Below are positions 11,842 to 22,863 of a stretch of 64,000 bases of DNA, piece by piece. Position numbers and translations under genes: made by a program. Under the pieces are notes generated by a model. It was not told where the DNA came from and made no database searches. It saw only the letters and a program-made list of their open reading frames with translations. Within the stretch, counting starts at the first letter, position 1. Each line of letters opens with the position of its first letter. Source of the DNA: Spodoptera frugiperda (taxonomy: Eukaryota; Arthropoda; Insecta; Lepidoptera; Noctuidae); the NCBI RefSeq assembly GCF_023101765.2, contig NC_064231.1, forward strand, positions 2,356,001 to 2,420,000, read 5' to 3'.

Positions 11842-14800
11842 TTAAATGAGGATTGGTCTTCCACCATTTTCGAATATGCACAAATATGTCTATCTAGTCG
11901 TACTATGTACTCGAATATGTGGCGCCGGTCACCAGTTAATGGAAGTTCCGAATTGCGCTAGTTTTAACAGTCCAATTTAAAAATCTTTTTTCGTCTTTTT
12001 TCAAGTTAGAGTTACCTAGACTAACTTTTTCCACGTGAAATTAGTTTCGGTGGTTTCCAGTTTCTGTTAACGTTGACATGCCGTAATTGATTTTTAGGCA
12101 AATATTTTTCGAAACTGACATTTTAATTTATAAAGTTTTAATAAATATTTGATAGACGAAATCATTTGGTTTCAACATTATTAAACGTCATTCATTACTT
12201 TATTCTGGGTTGCTTTTGTTTTTCATTAATTTAATACTGTAAAGATTTCCTGGTTACCAAAAATAACGCCCTTATCCAGACTATGGTCGTTTTACTATCA
12301 TTAACATAATAATATTAAACAGAAGTGATAGAAAAATATCTTAGAACAATTTTTCCATAAATAGAATGTCTGAAAACATCTTGTAAACTCTTGTTAGGTC
12401 TTCAGGTAAAAACAAAATTAAAATTTGTTTGACGAACATTTTCTTACTAAATATACCTATTTAAATGGTTTTCTTAGTTCTTAATTACGTATAATATTAA
12501 AATACCTCGAAAATTCAGCAAACATTTTCTAAAGAAGCGCCTGAAATATTTCAATGATCAATTTGTCGCCTACCCAAGTCTTTTGAGCAAATATTTTGTT
12601 TTACATTTCCTTTAATTTGAAGCCTAGGTACAAAGTACCAAGGCTTCTATTTCGAGAATTAGAATAATCACCGGTGACCTCATTAGTTCTTAATATTTTA
12701 TAAAAATATTTTCGAGTTTATTTTTCTTGCTGTTTTAACGAACATACAAAAAATGAAAGGAATTTGCTTAAACCAAGTCCCCGTGGATACAGATTTACAA
12801 AATTATTTGAGACGAAAAATATTTTTTTGTTTATAAATATTTTTACGCTAAATTCATAGAATTGAGTATTTTTTTGAAGATAAAAGCAACCTTTTATATC
12901 TCTTTTTGATCGGAAAAAATGGCTACGTGTTTCGTTTTACAATCGAATGAATGAAGCTGTGCCGGCTCGTAACTGGAAACTATGGTATTGGAAGTTCTGC
13001 AAAAAATGTTAGTTTTTATAATATTTAGGAATGTAGTAGGAACTTGTATATAGTTAGTATACCTTAATGTAAATGTAATGTGTAAATATGTATATATTTA
13101 TTTTTGTTTTTTTTTTCATTTAGTTCTTTACATACGTATGATGATGATGGAGTAATCTCCGTGGTTGAGTAAGGGGTAAAAAAAAATACCTAGTACATTT
13201 TTTAAAAGATAATAATATTAAAGAAATATGTACTACCAACCGTTGATTCAAGTCAAATTAAACGTGTGAGAAGCTAAAGCCTATTTAAGCTCCGGAATTT
13301 AGCAAAAGCATAAGGTTCTTACTTATCAGAACATCCCCATTTATCTGAACCAACATAAATAGGTAGCCATTACCATACGTCTAAAGCAACAAGATAATAT
13401 CTGTTATCTGGTTGAATAGCACCATACATTACAGCTGAGTAGTAATTAGTATGCCTGTGGTACCGATCGAATGACAAACGATGGTCGTAATAACAGGGTT
13501 CCACACGACCCTTTGATAACAGCTCACTTGGATTATAGGAATGGATATGTGTGAACGACCTGAGTAGGTTGGTATGTGACTATGTGTGTAATAGACTATG
13601 TACATAGCAAGTGGAATTAGGCTGTGTTATTGTTTTTAGGTTATAGGTAAAGAAAAGTACCTAGATATCATTCTAATGGATGCGCAGTGTGTCACGTGTA
13701 GTGGCGTAACTGCAGCTCTGAAGGAGGAAAGGGTACGTCAGAAATTCTTATCTGAACCGTGGCGACACACGGCAAGTGACATGACAGAAATCGGACATAG
13801 ACGTTCGACGAACAAATTAACGGATGACGTCGACAATGAGTGAAGTTTGCATACGAATGCGAATAAATATTCATAGAAAATTCCAAGGAACAAAATTAAA
13901 TGTTGAGTAGAAAGTCTGCCAGGCACGATCGCGTCGAAGGATCCTCTTTTTCTTCGAGAACTTTACTTCGTGTTCTCCCTAAAGAAGTAATCTTTTTTTT
14001 ATATTGGAAAGAGGGTCTTATCCGAACTTATTTGCCATAGGTCTCGAATGGTATTGTTACGCTACTGGCACGCGGTTGATTAGTAGACTCTTTCAAACTT
14101 TAAAGTCTAGTTTAAGGTAGATAGTTACCTACCCTTAATTTGAATATCTGGTGATAATATACTAGCATTGAAGCTAGTGGAGTACGTACAGATTCTTTAA
14201 GGTTAAGTAGTAGTACTGCTATTTTATCGTTGTCGCGAAAAGTTTAAAGGAACAAATCGTATTGACGTGATAAAATGGGACATACATGATAATCAAGTTT
14301 CTATCAACGAATGTTTTATGAACATTTCTACAATATCAGTAGGCAATAAAAATAAACAGGTAGGTATTATAGATATATCGTTACGATCTTCGCTGCTTCT
14401 AATCAGTGGCCCTTTGTGGTGTATCCAAAACAATGTATGATGGGTAGCTACTGTTGTTTGTGACGGTTGATTGCTTTCCACTTCCTCCATTACACGTATC
14501 GTTATTCTCTGTTATTCTTTAATTATACCCCATTTTTCAAGTGTGATATTTTTTATTTTTGCTTTATTATGTTTTGCTTTATTATTTGTTTCATTGTGGA
14601 ATTTTGGGTTGTTGGCTCATTTCTACCTAAAATATTGGCTTCCAACCACGGTTGTCGTAACATCATGCTGCCAGTTCGTCACTCTTTAAGCAGTGAATTG
14701 TGTTTAAAAAATTAACACAACAAAGGATATCAGCGAAAGAATTAGATACTTAAGTGACATAAGTACTTTTGAAGAAAGATTTTTTGCAACACTTTCCGAA

Positions 14801-17800
14801 CAGACATGTGTAATTTACTAACTAAACACATCATTCAAACTACTAGATACCGAAGAACATTTAAAGTTTTCAGCACCCTATGCTTCCATCAGTTCCCAAG
14901 TCCAATTAATTAATGGCCCTTGAAACTCGAAAGTACGTGCCAAAGGGTTAATCCCACAGTTCAGTGCTGTGATTAAGTTGGATAATCCTCTTCAAACAAA
15001 CCACTAAGAAAGAGATGTTTCTCAAGTCTTTCTACACGTGTTAGTACGTCTAAATAAACGGATTCTTTGAGATATTTTATCCAGTATTTGAGTCGAACAT
15101 GGCATTGCAGGTTGTTCCATTTTAAATTTAATTAGTGCTGGGGATAAAGTTGAATTTGCAACGTGGGGTTTTATAGCTCATGTGTAGGAAATATTTTATT
15201 GATTTTATTTTAACACTACAATTTACACCCACACTATTATTATTGCTGTCCATTAACTACCTATCTGCGGTAAATGATTCAAAACGAACCCTTATCTCGA
15301 ACACTTTATTACTTACCTCACACAAAGGCTCCGATATGAATCCTTACATGATTTGTACCATTTGAGAAACCCTGTTAAATCAACCCCAGAAATTCCTTCC
15401 TATGAATTCCTATGAAATATGGAAATATATTACTTTCATATCTACCTGCACGGATAATGGATGCTCTGCTAAAGGATTCCATAAATAACATGAAGTGGCC
15501 ATTGATAGTTCCACGTTTTTGGCGGCAATTCATCAAACGCCATTATGAACTCCAGAACATTCTTTGGTCATTAGCCAAAGTGAATAACAAGGTTTCTAAA
15601 TACTTTAGTGTCTATTATTTCCTGCATGTCCACATTGCAGTTACTTTTCCTATGTTTGTAACGAGAAAAATGCGGCGACTGGTAAATTGTGATATAACTG
15701 ATACAAACGGAAAAGTGATCGGCAAACCTGCTTGAAAGCGCTTAGCATTAGGGAAATAATTAGACAAAATAGGAAAAGGAACGTAGGTATTAACTTAGAC
15801 AAGAAGAAAATCGTCATCATCGCCATAGCAGTTTTTATTCTTACTTATACACACTGATAGTCAGTTTAAAAATTAATGTATGTTAATATTGTATGTCGTT
15901 ATGTGATCCCTTTCCCTCTATTCTGAATATATCCCCCTTTTGGGCCACATGTTGCTCCCTACACACAATGCTTAAGACTACGTCAGGGATACATTTATGA
16001 TTCGCCACAGCCGCACATAACGTTAATTTGCAAAGGTCAGATACGGGAGATGTTTCAAATCGGTTACGTATAGTAATCACTACAGAAGGTTAACTGCCAA
16101 AGATTTTTCTAATAGGTGGTGTAATAGAACTTTTAGAACAAGAATAGACATTGACTAAATGACAACTAATCATACATACCGCGAAGGGCCTCATATAATT
16201 GTAAATTATCGGATCGGAGGCCAAAATGTATTACGGATCGTGGAAACACTGAGGTAACTATAGGAATACTGTTTAAAATACACCCTTTTTAACGGCATGC
16301 AAATAAAAAGACAACATAAAATTAAATAAAAATAGCCTTTATATCGTACGCATGTTAAACATATTTTAATTTGCACTCCAATTATAATAAAAGCTTTAAA
16401 AACAATATAAATCTTCTGTGATATTTTTCGCATTGTTTTATTAAATGGCCGACATCGTATGACCGCGACCCGCGACCCCACTTGTTACTCGGGCTCAAGC
16501 TAATTTAATAGCACGCTTTGCTCAGCAGTTTCTTAATTACTTTTTTGTTTTTATGTCAAGTTCAACAAGACAGGATAACCTCTTGGTGACTTTGTGTTTT
16601 TGACTACGCACTAATTGTTTAGGTATTTCTACTGCCCTTTGTGTTATTATTGCCCTGCTAAAACTGTATTTTAGTATTCTAGTATTCATCGTAATCACTA
16701 GCAAGTTTTATTGTAATTTTCGTGAGACATACTAAATTAATTATTATTAATTAGCATGGCTTGAAACTAGTCGAATTCCTCGTCAAATAATTACGTGAGT
16801 AAGCCGATAACATAATAATTAACGAGCAAGTTTGTTGAAAATTTCCATTGTGAACAATCAGGTTAGTAGTAGCTTCCAGATTTTGTACTTCTTAATGGCA
16901 ACAGAGTTGCACTTGTTGTATGCAATATTTTTTCTATATTATAATGGAACAGAAACCCAGTTCAGTGGATAATAAGCAGCTGATTATGATGACGATGTAG
17001 ATGATACTCGTATGGAACAAAAACCCTGACTGGACAAAATTCGGTATAGCTACAATTGTATTCCCTTTAAAACCTAAAATACTCACGATTATGAATTACG
17101 ACCTTGCTATATCATCGTCCATGTATTTAATTGGAATTAATTCGCTGAATCACATTCACATAAGGGTTTCGTGTCAAGGTAATATGGTCAAGTTGGCGTG
17201 TTCAAAGGGGTCGGAAATGGTTGGGTTGGTGAATACATTCAAATGTCATTTTAATCCGGCTCGCAACAGACTCAACAAGTTATTATATTGTAGGTAGACT
17301 TGGATGTGTTTGGATATAACCCCTATGTTAAGCGTATTATGAAAGTCAGAGATTTGTGTCTTTTTGTCTTTTTTTAAAGATGGTTGTTCTGTAACATTTT
17401 GAAAAGTATTACGGTTTTTTGTGTCCCCATACCTAACGCATTTGTTAAGTTTTAATCACTTTTCCCTAGTTAGATTGTGAGGTTTTTGTAATAGAGGGTG
17501 AGTCATTTGCCATATTATTTAAACAGCAGTTTTCTAGATCTCTTACTATAACTGAATTTTCCGAAAAGCCAAATACCTACTTCAGTCTATCTAGAAACCC
17601 GAGACAACTTGCACCGAAGTAGCGAGAATGCATTTAAAAGAAACACATTGTTATGTAAAAGAAGTACTTTAGCTACACATGTAAGATTAAATCATATAAT
17701 CCCTATAGTACAAGAGAAACACTCGTTTTCACTCGATGTGCTTCAAATGTGCGCTTATACCGATATTATCTTTTAATCGCGTCTTACGAAACGGCAGTGA

Positions 17801-18001
17801 GAGACATATCTCACATCTTATCTTATAGGAAACCATGTGAAAATACAACAATTTGTATTATGTATGTGTGTAAAATGGTGGCTAAATATAAAGGTTAGGT
17901 TTGTTCCTTATTGCTGCATTAAGGGCCGACATTTATATAATGTTGACATAGAAAACAAGTGTGTGTGTCGTAAAGAATTTTTACGATTAGTTTAAAAAGA
18001 G
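11842..18001. other. Long AT-rich stretch without a recognised gene
   Basis: Several short open frames exist (for example 15412-15735, 107 codons) but none shows a domain, biased composition or splice context I can interpret. No clear repeat boundaries were seen. Confidence 0.4.
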
Positions 18002-18501
18002 TAGGGGAGGTAGGGGAGGGATGGGCAGTCGGGAGACATGGGCACCCCCCTTTTATTCTGATCCTGTCATAGGTTTTTCTTTTTTCTTAATTTGGTAGTT
18101 TACTTTACCGTCTGGCAAAACTATTCATCCATAGACTATCTGTTATTACCGTCAGTTGTCAAACACAAACACATTTGAAGATTATGCGCTCGTAAAAGTA
18201 AATATTTTGTTGTGGATTCGGATCGTAATACAGAGAAAAGTAACGAAAGGTATGTGTATTTTTTATTATATTTTTATTGTATATTTACTAACTAATAAAT
18301 TAAACTAAAATTCACGTTTCAATATCTAAACAAAAAAAAAATGCCCATAATTGTGTTGAAAATGTGTACAGAGGGAGCAATGGGCATTCGGATGTGTTTG
18401 GGCATGTCCAATGCTCTCTTCTTTATATTGCGTATAGGAGGTCTTTTGAAAATTATAATTACCTGCTTTAATTAAACTATTTGAAATATTTTTAATTACA
18501 G

Positions 18502-18649
18502 AAAGATTCAAAAGAAAGGTTTACGACGAGAAATTCCCAAAGATTTGATATTACGAGCCATAGAAGAGGTATCAAAAGGATCAAAAATAAAAACAACAGC
18601 TGATAAATATAAATATAAGCCTTTATGGGTTATAACTAATTTAAGATAA
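18502..18649 (+). pseudogene. Helix-turn-helix exon of a pogo-like transposase
   Basis: After a good splice acceptor (TTTTTAATTACAG ending at 18501) the frame reads RREIPKDLILRAIEEVSKGS and continues KIKTTADKYKYK before a TAA at 18647-18649. This matches the pattern of psq/CENP-B N-terminal domains (basic start, a helix with LxxAIxxV, then a second helix with AAxxY). A possible 5' exon ends at 18249 with donor GTATGT. The frame stops soon after the domain and no catalytic region follows, so it is a remnant. Confidence 0.6.
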
Positions 18650-18756
18650 GTCGTGATATATTTAAGATGTTTTTTTTTGTTGTTATTACGTATATTTTTG
18701 GAGTCTATTATAGATGTTAAGTGTTTTACAGGCCATGCCCAAGCCTCCCACCGGGT

Positions 18757-18793
18757 GTGCCCAATGCTCCCTACCATAGGGAGCCTTGGGCAC
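18757..18793. repeat. Near-perfect hairpin made of the pogo-like end motif
   Basis: GTGCCCAATGCTCCCTA and TAGGGAGCCTTGGGCAC are complementary at 16 of 17 positions and separated by three bases. Both arms are versions of the AGGGAGNNNTGGGCA core also found in the terminal inverted repeats of the surrounding element. Confidence 0.85.
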
Positions 18794-19325
18794 TTTTGAC
18801 TTAATTTTATATTTTCCTCAGGTGGTAGGTTTCGGCCGTCGGCATTATAACCACCCACCGAGCAAAACCGTGTCGCCAAGCGGCCTAGCCGTGTTCCGCC
18901 ACGATGCTCGGTGACGCCGTACGAGAGGATGGGTCGAAGTGTTTGTTCCACTATGGGTAGACCGATCTGGCGCGCGCTGGTGTGGCTGCATCGGGTGGCC
19001 AGTCGCGGAGGGTAGCGGGATCCGAGGCACGGTGCACCGCTGGCCGACCGCAGATAGTTGGGGGCCCAATTAGCGTGCTAGCCACACGTGAAAGGCTGCC
19101 CCGCCATCTAGCGAAAAATCCCACCTATACGCCATCGTGCCGGTTGGCGACCGGAAGAGAGGGCCCGATGGATTTACGTGGGGGCTCGGGCGTCCCCGCA
19201 GTCTCCAGGCTGGCCTCCCAATGGTGTAGCCAACTGCGGTGCGCGTCTGGGGGTCGCCTGTGTGGGGAAACATTTCACTACCATTCTCTCAGCAACTTAT
19301 TTACGATTATGAAAACGAGAGCTAA

Positions 19326-20399
19326 GAAAAGGGTTCAACAGCGGCTGCACTCCTCTCCCTCAAAGTGCACCTCTCCAACATCCGAGGCTTGCACTCAAAT
19401 CTCAATGCGGTCCATCACCATCTGGAGACCGAGAACCCAACGCTCTTGTTTCTCTCGGAGACCCAGATCAGATGTCCGTCGGACGTATCATACCTGAACT
19501 ACCCAGGCTTTTCCCTGGAGCACAATTTCGTTCCCCGTGCAGGCGTATGCCTATACGTCCAAGACGGCGTCTGTTACCGGCGTCTCCGAAACTTTGAGGA
19601 CCCCAGTTTTTCAACCTTGTGGATACTGGTGGACACAGGCATAGAGAAAATCCTCTATGCCTGTGTCTACCGGTCGCACAGCGGAGATTTGGAGACGACC
19701 AGATTAGCGCAGCACCTTGTGGAGACGGCGGATGCGGCTCGGCAGAGGTACCCTTCGGCCCAGTTGGTGTTACTGGGGGACTTTAACGCCCATCACCAGG
19801 AGTGGCTGTTCCCATACCAGTGCACTGACCATGCTGGGAGGGAAATGCGTAAGCTTGCGCTAACGCTTGGCCTGACCCAGCTGGTCCAGGAGGCCACAAG
19901 GGTGCCCGATGTCGACTCGCACACTGCCAACTGCCTAGACCTTCTGCTGACAACTGATCCAGACAGCTACTCGGTGTCAGTATCTTCACCCTTGGGTAGC
20001 TCTGACCACTGTCTGGTGAAATCCGTATCCACGTACTCCCCACCGGATCCTTGTCCCAGAGGATCTCGGCGGATGTGGCGGTACAAGTCAGCAGATTGGG
20101 ATGGGATGCGATCCTTTTTTGCATCCTATCCTTGGCGGCCTGTCTGCTTCTCTACTGAAGACCCGTCAGCTTGTGCGGATGCCATAACAGGGGTGTTGCG
20201 TCAGGGCATGGAATACTACATTCCATTCTCGGACGCGACATCTTTCGGTGGGACTCGTCCATGGTTCGATGCCGACTGCAGACGTGCTGAAGCGCGAAAG
20301 CATGCGGCATACTTGGCATGGGCGGATGCCAGGCGTCGTAGGGCTGACGACACTCTTCAGAGGAAGAGAGCCTATAACCGGGCTGCCAAGTCATGCTAA
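19326..20399 (+). pseudogene. Endonuclease part of the non-LTR polyprotein
   Basis: The open frame begins after a TAA at 19323-19325 and has no in-frame ATG at the expected place, so the true start is lost or lies in another frame (an ATG at 19309 is out of frame). Endonuclease motifs appear in order: LSNIRGLHSN, LFLSETQ, VYRSHSG, LLGDFNAHHQEW (about 19770-19805) and GSSDHCLV. These are the catalytic Asn, Glu, Asp and His blocks of the exonuclease/endonuclease/phosphatase fold that nicks target DNA for target-primed reverse transcription. The frame is cut by a TAA at 20397-20399, but reading continues in the same frame beyond it, so a single base change explains the break. Confidence 0.8.
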
Positions 20400-22073
20400 A
20401 AGGCATTACGGATGGCCCGGTTCAACCACATTGGCCGAATAGGGAACAAACTGGCTTCTTACCCAGCGGGTAGTAAAGCATTCTGGTCCCTGGCCAAGGC
20501 GGTTGAATCGAACTTCTGCCGTCCTTCACTCCCACCTCTCCTGGGGCCTAACGGGACGCTGGCACACACCGCGGTAGAGAAGGCAAACCTGTTTGCTTCT
20601 CTATTTGCGGAATCTTCACGTCTTGATACTGGTGGCGCTATACCTCCTTCTCTAAATAACGTATGCGAGACGAAAATGTCGAAAATTCGCATCCGACAGA
20701 AGGAGGTGTATAAGACGTTGCGTAATCTCGACGTGAACAAGGCCAGTGGCCCCGACGGAATCCCGGCCGTGGTTTTAAAAACCTGTGCGCCTGAGTTGTC
20801 TCCAATCCTGACACGCCTGTTTCGACTTTCCTTGGAGACTGGTCAAGTGCCGGTTGCATGGAAGCTGGCCAACGTGCAGCCTGTGCCCAAAAAAGGTAGT
20901 CGTGCCGACCCTAACAATTACCGACCAATCTCAGTCACGTCCATACTCTGTAAGAGTATGGAACGTGTACTTAACAACAGGCTCCTGGCAAACCTTGAAG
21001 GTAACGACCTCCTCAGCGATCAGCAGTATGGGTTTCGCCACAACCGATCCACTGGGGACCTTCTTGCGTATGCCACCCACATTTGGAGCGAGGCCATAGA
21101 GAAGCACGGGGAGGCAATAGCGGTCTCACTCGATATATCGAAGGCCTTTGACAGGGTTTGGCACGACAGCCTTATCGGCAAGCTTCCTGCATATGGACTT
21201 CCCGCTGATCTGTGCAGATGGATTGCAGACTTCCTGAGGGATCGGTCAATTCGAGTAGTCATCGATGGCTGCTCGTCTGACCAATTTGGTATCAACGCCG
21301 GAGTCCCTCAGGGGTCAGTACTTTCAGCAACGCTCTTTTTGCTGCACATCAACGACCTGCTTAAGCCCGGTATCTTTGGGTATGCAGATGACAGCACAGT
21401 TGTTGAAAGGTATGTGTCCGATGCGCGGACTAGCGGAACACAGATCCAGTCTCTAAGAGAATCCATGGTCGAACGGTTGAACTCGTCCTTGAAGGCGGTC
21501 TCCGATTGGGGTGACGCCAACTTGGTCAAGTTCAACGCTACCAAAACCCAGGCGTGTCTATTCTCTGCCAAACGGAGTCAATTTCCGCTGGCTCCTACTT
21601 TCCGAAATGTATCCGTTCCAATATCGGATCATCTAGAGCTTCTGGGCGTAACTCTATCGCCAACGCTAAACTTCGGCTCTTATATAGAGTCGAAGGCGCA
21701 TCTGGCTGGTAGGAAGTTGGGTATCCTCTCGAAGGTGAGACGGTACTTCACACCGAAACAACTGCTGAGCCTGTACCAAGCGCAGGTTCGGTCATGTATG
21801 GAGTACTGTTCTCACCTTTGGGACGGCTCGGCTAAATGCCAGCTAGATGCGCTCGAACACATTGAAAGGCGTGCCAAGAAGCTCATCAACGATGATGCGC
21901 TTGTGGAGGCCCGGCTTCAAAGCCTTGAACACAGGCGCAAGGTCGCAAGCCTTTCCGTTTTTTACCGGATACATTTCGGAGAGTGTGCGGGGGAATTGCA
22001 CAACTTGATTCCCCTAGTCCTTTTCATCATCGAACCACAAGACAATCGGCGAGGCGTCACCGCTTCATGGTAG
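20400..22073 (+). pseudogene. Reverse transcriptase part of the non-LTR polyprotein
   Basis: This continues the endonuclease frame after the TAA. Reverse transcriptase blocks are in order: NKASGPDGIP, NYRPISVTS, LLSDQQYGFRHNRST, SLDISKAFDRVW (first catalytic Asp, 21132-21134), NAGVPQGSVLSATLFLLHIND and GYADDSTV (YADD, 21381-21392). All catalytic aspartates are present. The natural C-terminus is lost because the frame shifts at the C-run 22011-22014 and runs into a stop at 22071-22073. The function would be copying element RNA at the nicked target; this copy should be inactive. Confidence 0.85.
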
Positions 22074-22252
22074 ATATCCCACCCACTCGCACGAAGCGTT
22101 TCGCTTCAAGCTTCCTTGTGCGAACTGCTAGGGAGTGGAACTCCTTGCCGGAGTCTGTGTTCCCTGATGGGTATAACCTGGGTGTCTTCAAGGCCCGAGT
22201 GAATAGGTTGCTTATGGGCAGACGTGCTCCACCGCATCATCACTTACCATGA
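22015..22252 (+). pseudogene. Frameshifted C-terminal tail of the reverse transcriptase polyprotein
   Basis: In the frame one base off from the upstream part the sequence reads SPFHHRTTRQSARRHRF, then FASSFLVRTAREWNSLPESV and NLGVFKARVNRLLMGR. This is the usual conserved tail of these lepidopteran non-LTR polyproteins. A one-base loss in the C-run 22011-22014 accounts for the shift. Compared with the relative at 63482, nine bases are also missing just after GTGCTCCA. Confidence 0.75.
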
Positions 22253-22675
22253 GGTGAGATAGCGGTCAAACGTCGACCCATTAAATGTAAAAAAAAAAAA
22301 AAAAAAAAAACCTTCTAATTAGGAGACTGATTATTATTATAAGAAAGTTCTTTATAAGATATCTAGCCAAAAGTATGGAGCAATAGAAAGTGGCAATAAA
22401 TGTAGATTATCTACAAAATCTGACTTTTTATGCATTAAATTGTGAAAAAGTGCCCATTCCTCCCCTACCTCCCTTAAGTAAGAAATTTTTGCTTTTAGTT
22501 GTAGTATAAGTATAAGAAGAACTTTGTTTGCGTACAGAACTAAAACTGAAAAAGGATAACAAATTCTTTGGCCCATCAGCTGCTGTCAGTCTCTGTCAAA
22601 TGTGTAGTCTCTTAGTTAGATGTAACGAAACCCGTGGCAAGAGTAGGGATAGGCATACTGCAAGAAGAGATAGTA

Positions 22676-22863
22676 TCTACATCACACTAATATTATAAAT
22701 GTGAAAGTTTGTTTGTTTGGATGTTTGTCCGTTAATCACACTGAAACTACTGAACGGATTTTAATGAAATTTGGTATACAGACACTTGACTTACCTTTGT
22801 GTGATACCTATCACCTACTTTTTATTCCACCGGAACTAGGAAGAAGCTACTGGAAGAAGCTAG
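22676..22863 (+). mobile_element. Non-autonomous Helitron-like element (Lep1-type)
   Basis: It begins TCTACATCACTAATATTATA-like sequence, carries the GTTTGTTTGGATGTTTGTCCG and AACGGATTTTAATGAAATTT blocks of this family, and ends GAAGAAGCTAG. The base before is A and the base after is T, fitting Helitron insertion. No coding capacity. Confidence 0.7.

Larger units (their letters stand above)
18823..22310 (+). mobile_element. Jockey/CR1-group non-LTR retrotransposon, nearly full length
   Basis: A GC-rich block, unlike its AT-rich surroundings, encodes an apurinic-type endonuclease followed by a reverse transcriptase and ends in a 22-base A-run at 22289-22310. The left limit near 18823 is set by the change in composition; a target duplication was not found. 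No separate gag-like first frame is evident in the 5' part. A 5'-truncated relative lies at 63482-63568. It sits inside the pogo-like element 18004-22474. Confidence 0.8.
18004..22474. mobile_element. pogo-like DNA transposon, interrupted by a retrotransposon
   Basis: The left end GGGGAGGTAGGGGAGGGATG (continuing GGCA) and the right end, whose complement reads GGGAGGTAGGGGAGGAATGG (continuing GCAC), form about 24-bp terminal inverted repeats. TA flanks both sides (18002-18003 and 22475-22476). Inside is an exon for a pipsqueak/CENP-B-type helix-turn-helix, the N-terminal DNA-binding domain of pogo transposases. No DDE catalytic part is present. Without the retrotransposon the element is only about 1 kb, so it is non-autonomous. 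Variants of the AGGGAGNNNTGGGCA core of its ends recur internally. Confidence 0.75.

Noticed and set aside
15412..15735. 107-codon plus-strand frame as a gene
   Set aside because: No domain, no splice or promoter context, and composition typical of translated AT-rich non-coding DNA.
18982..19497. 171-codon plus-strand frame in the 5' part of the retrotransposon as a gag-like first protein
   Set aside because: It overlaps the endonuclease frame, has no zinc knuckle or other gag feature, and its composition follows from GC-rich sequence lacking stops.
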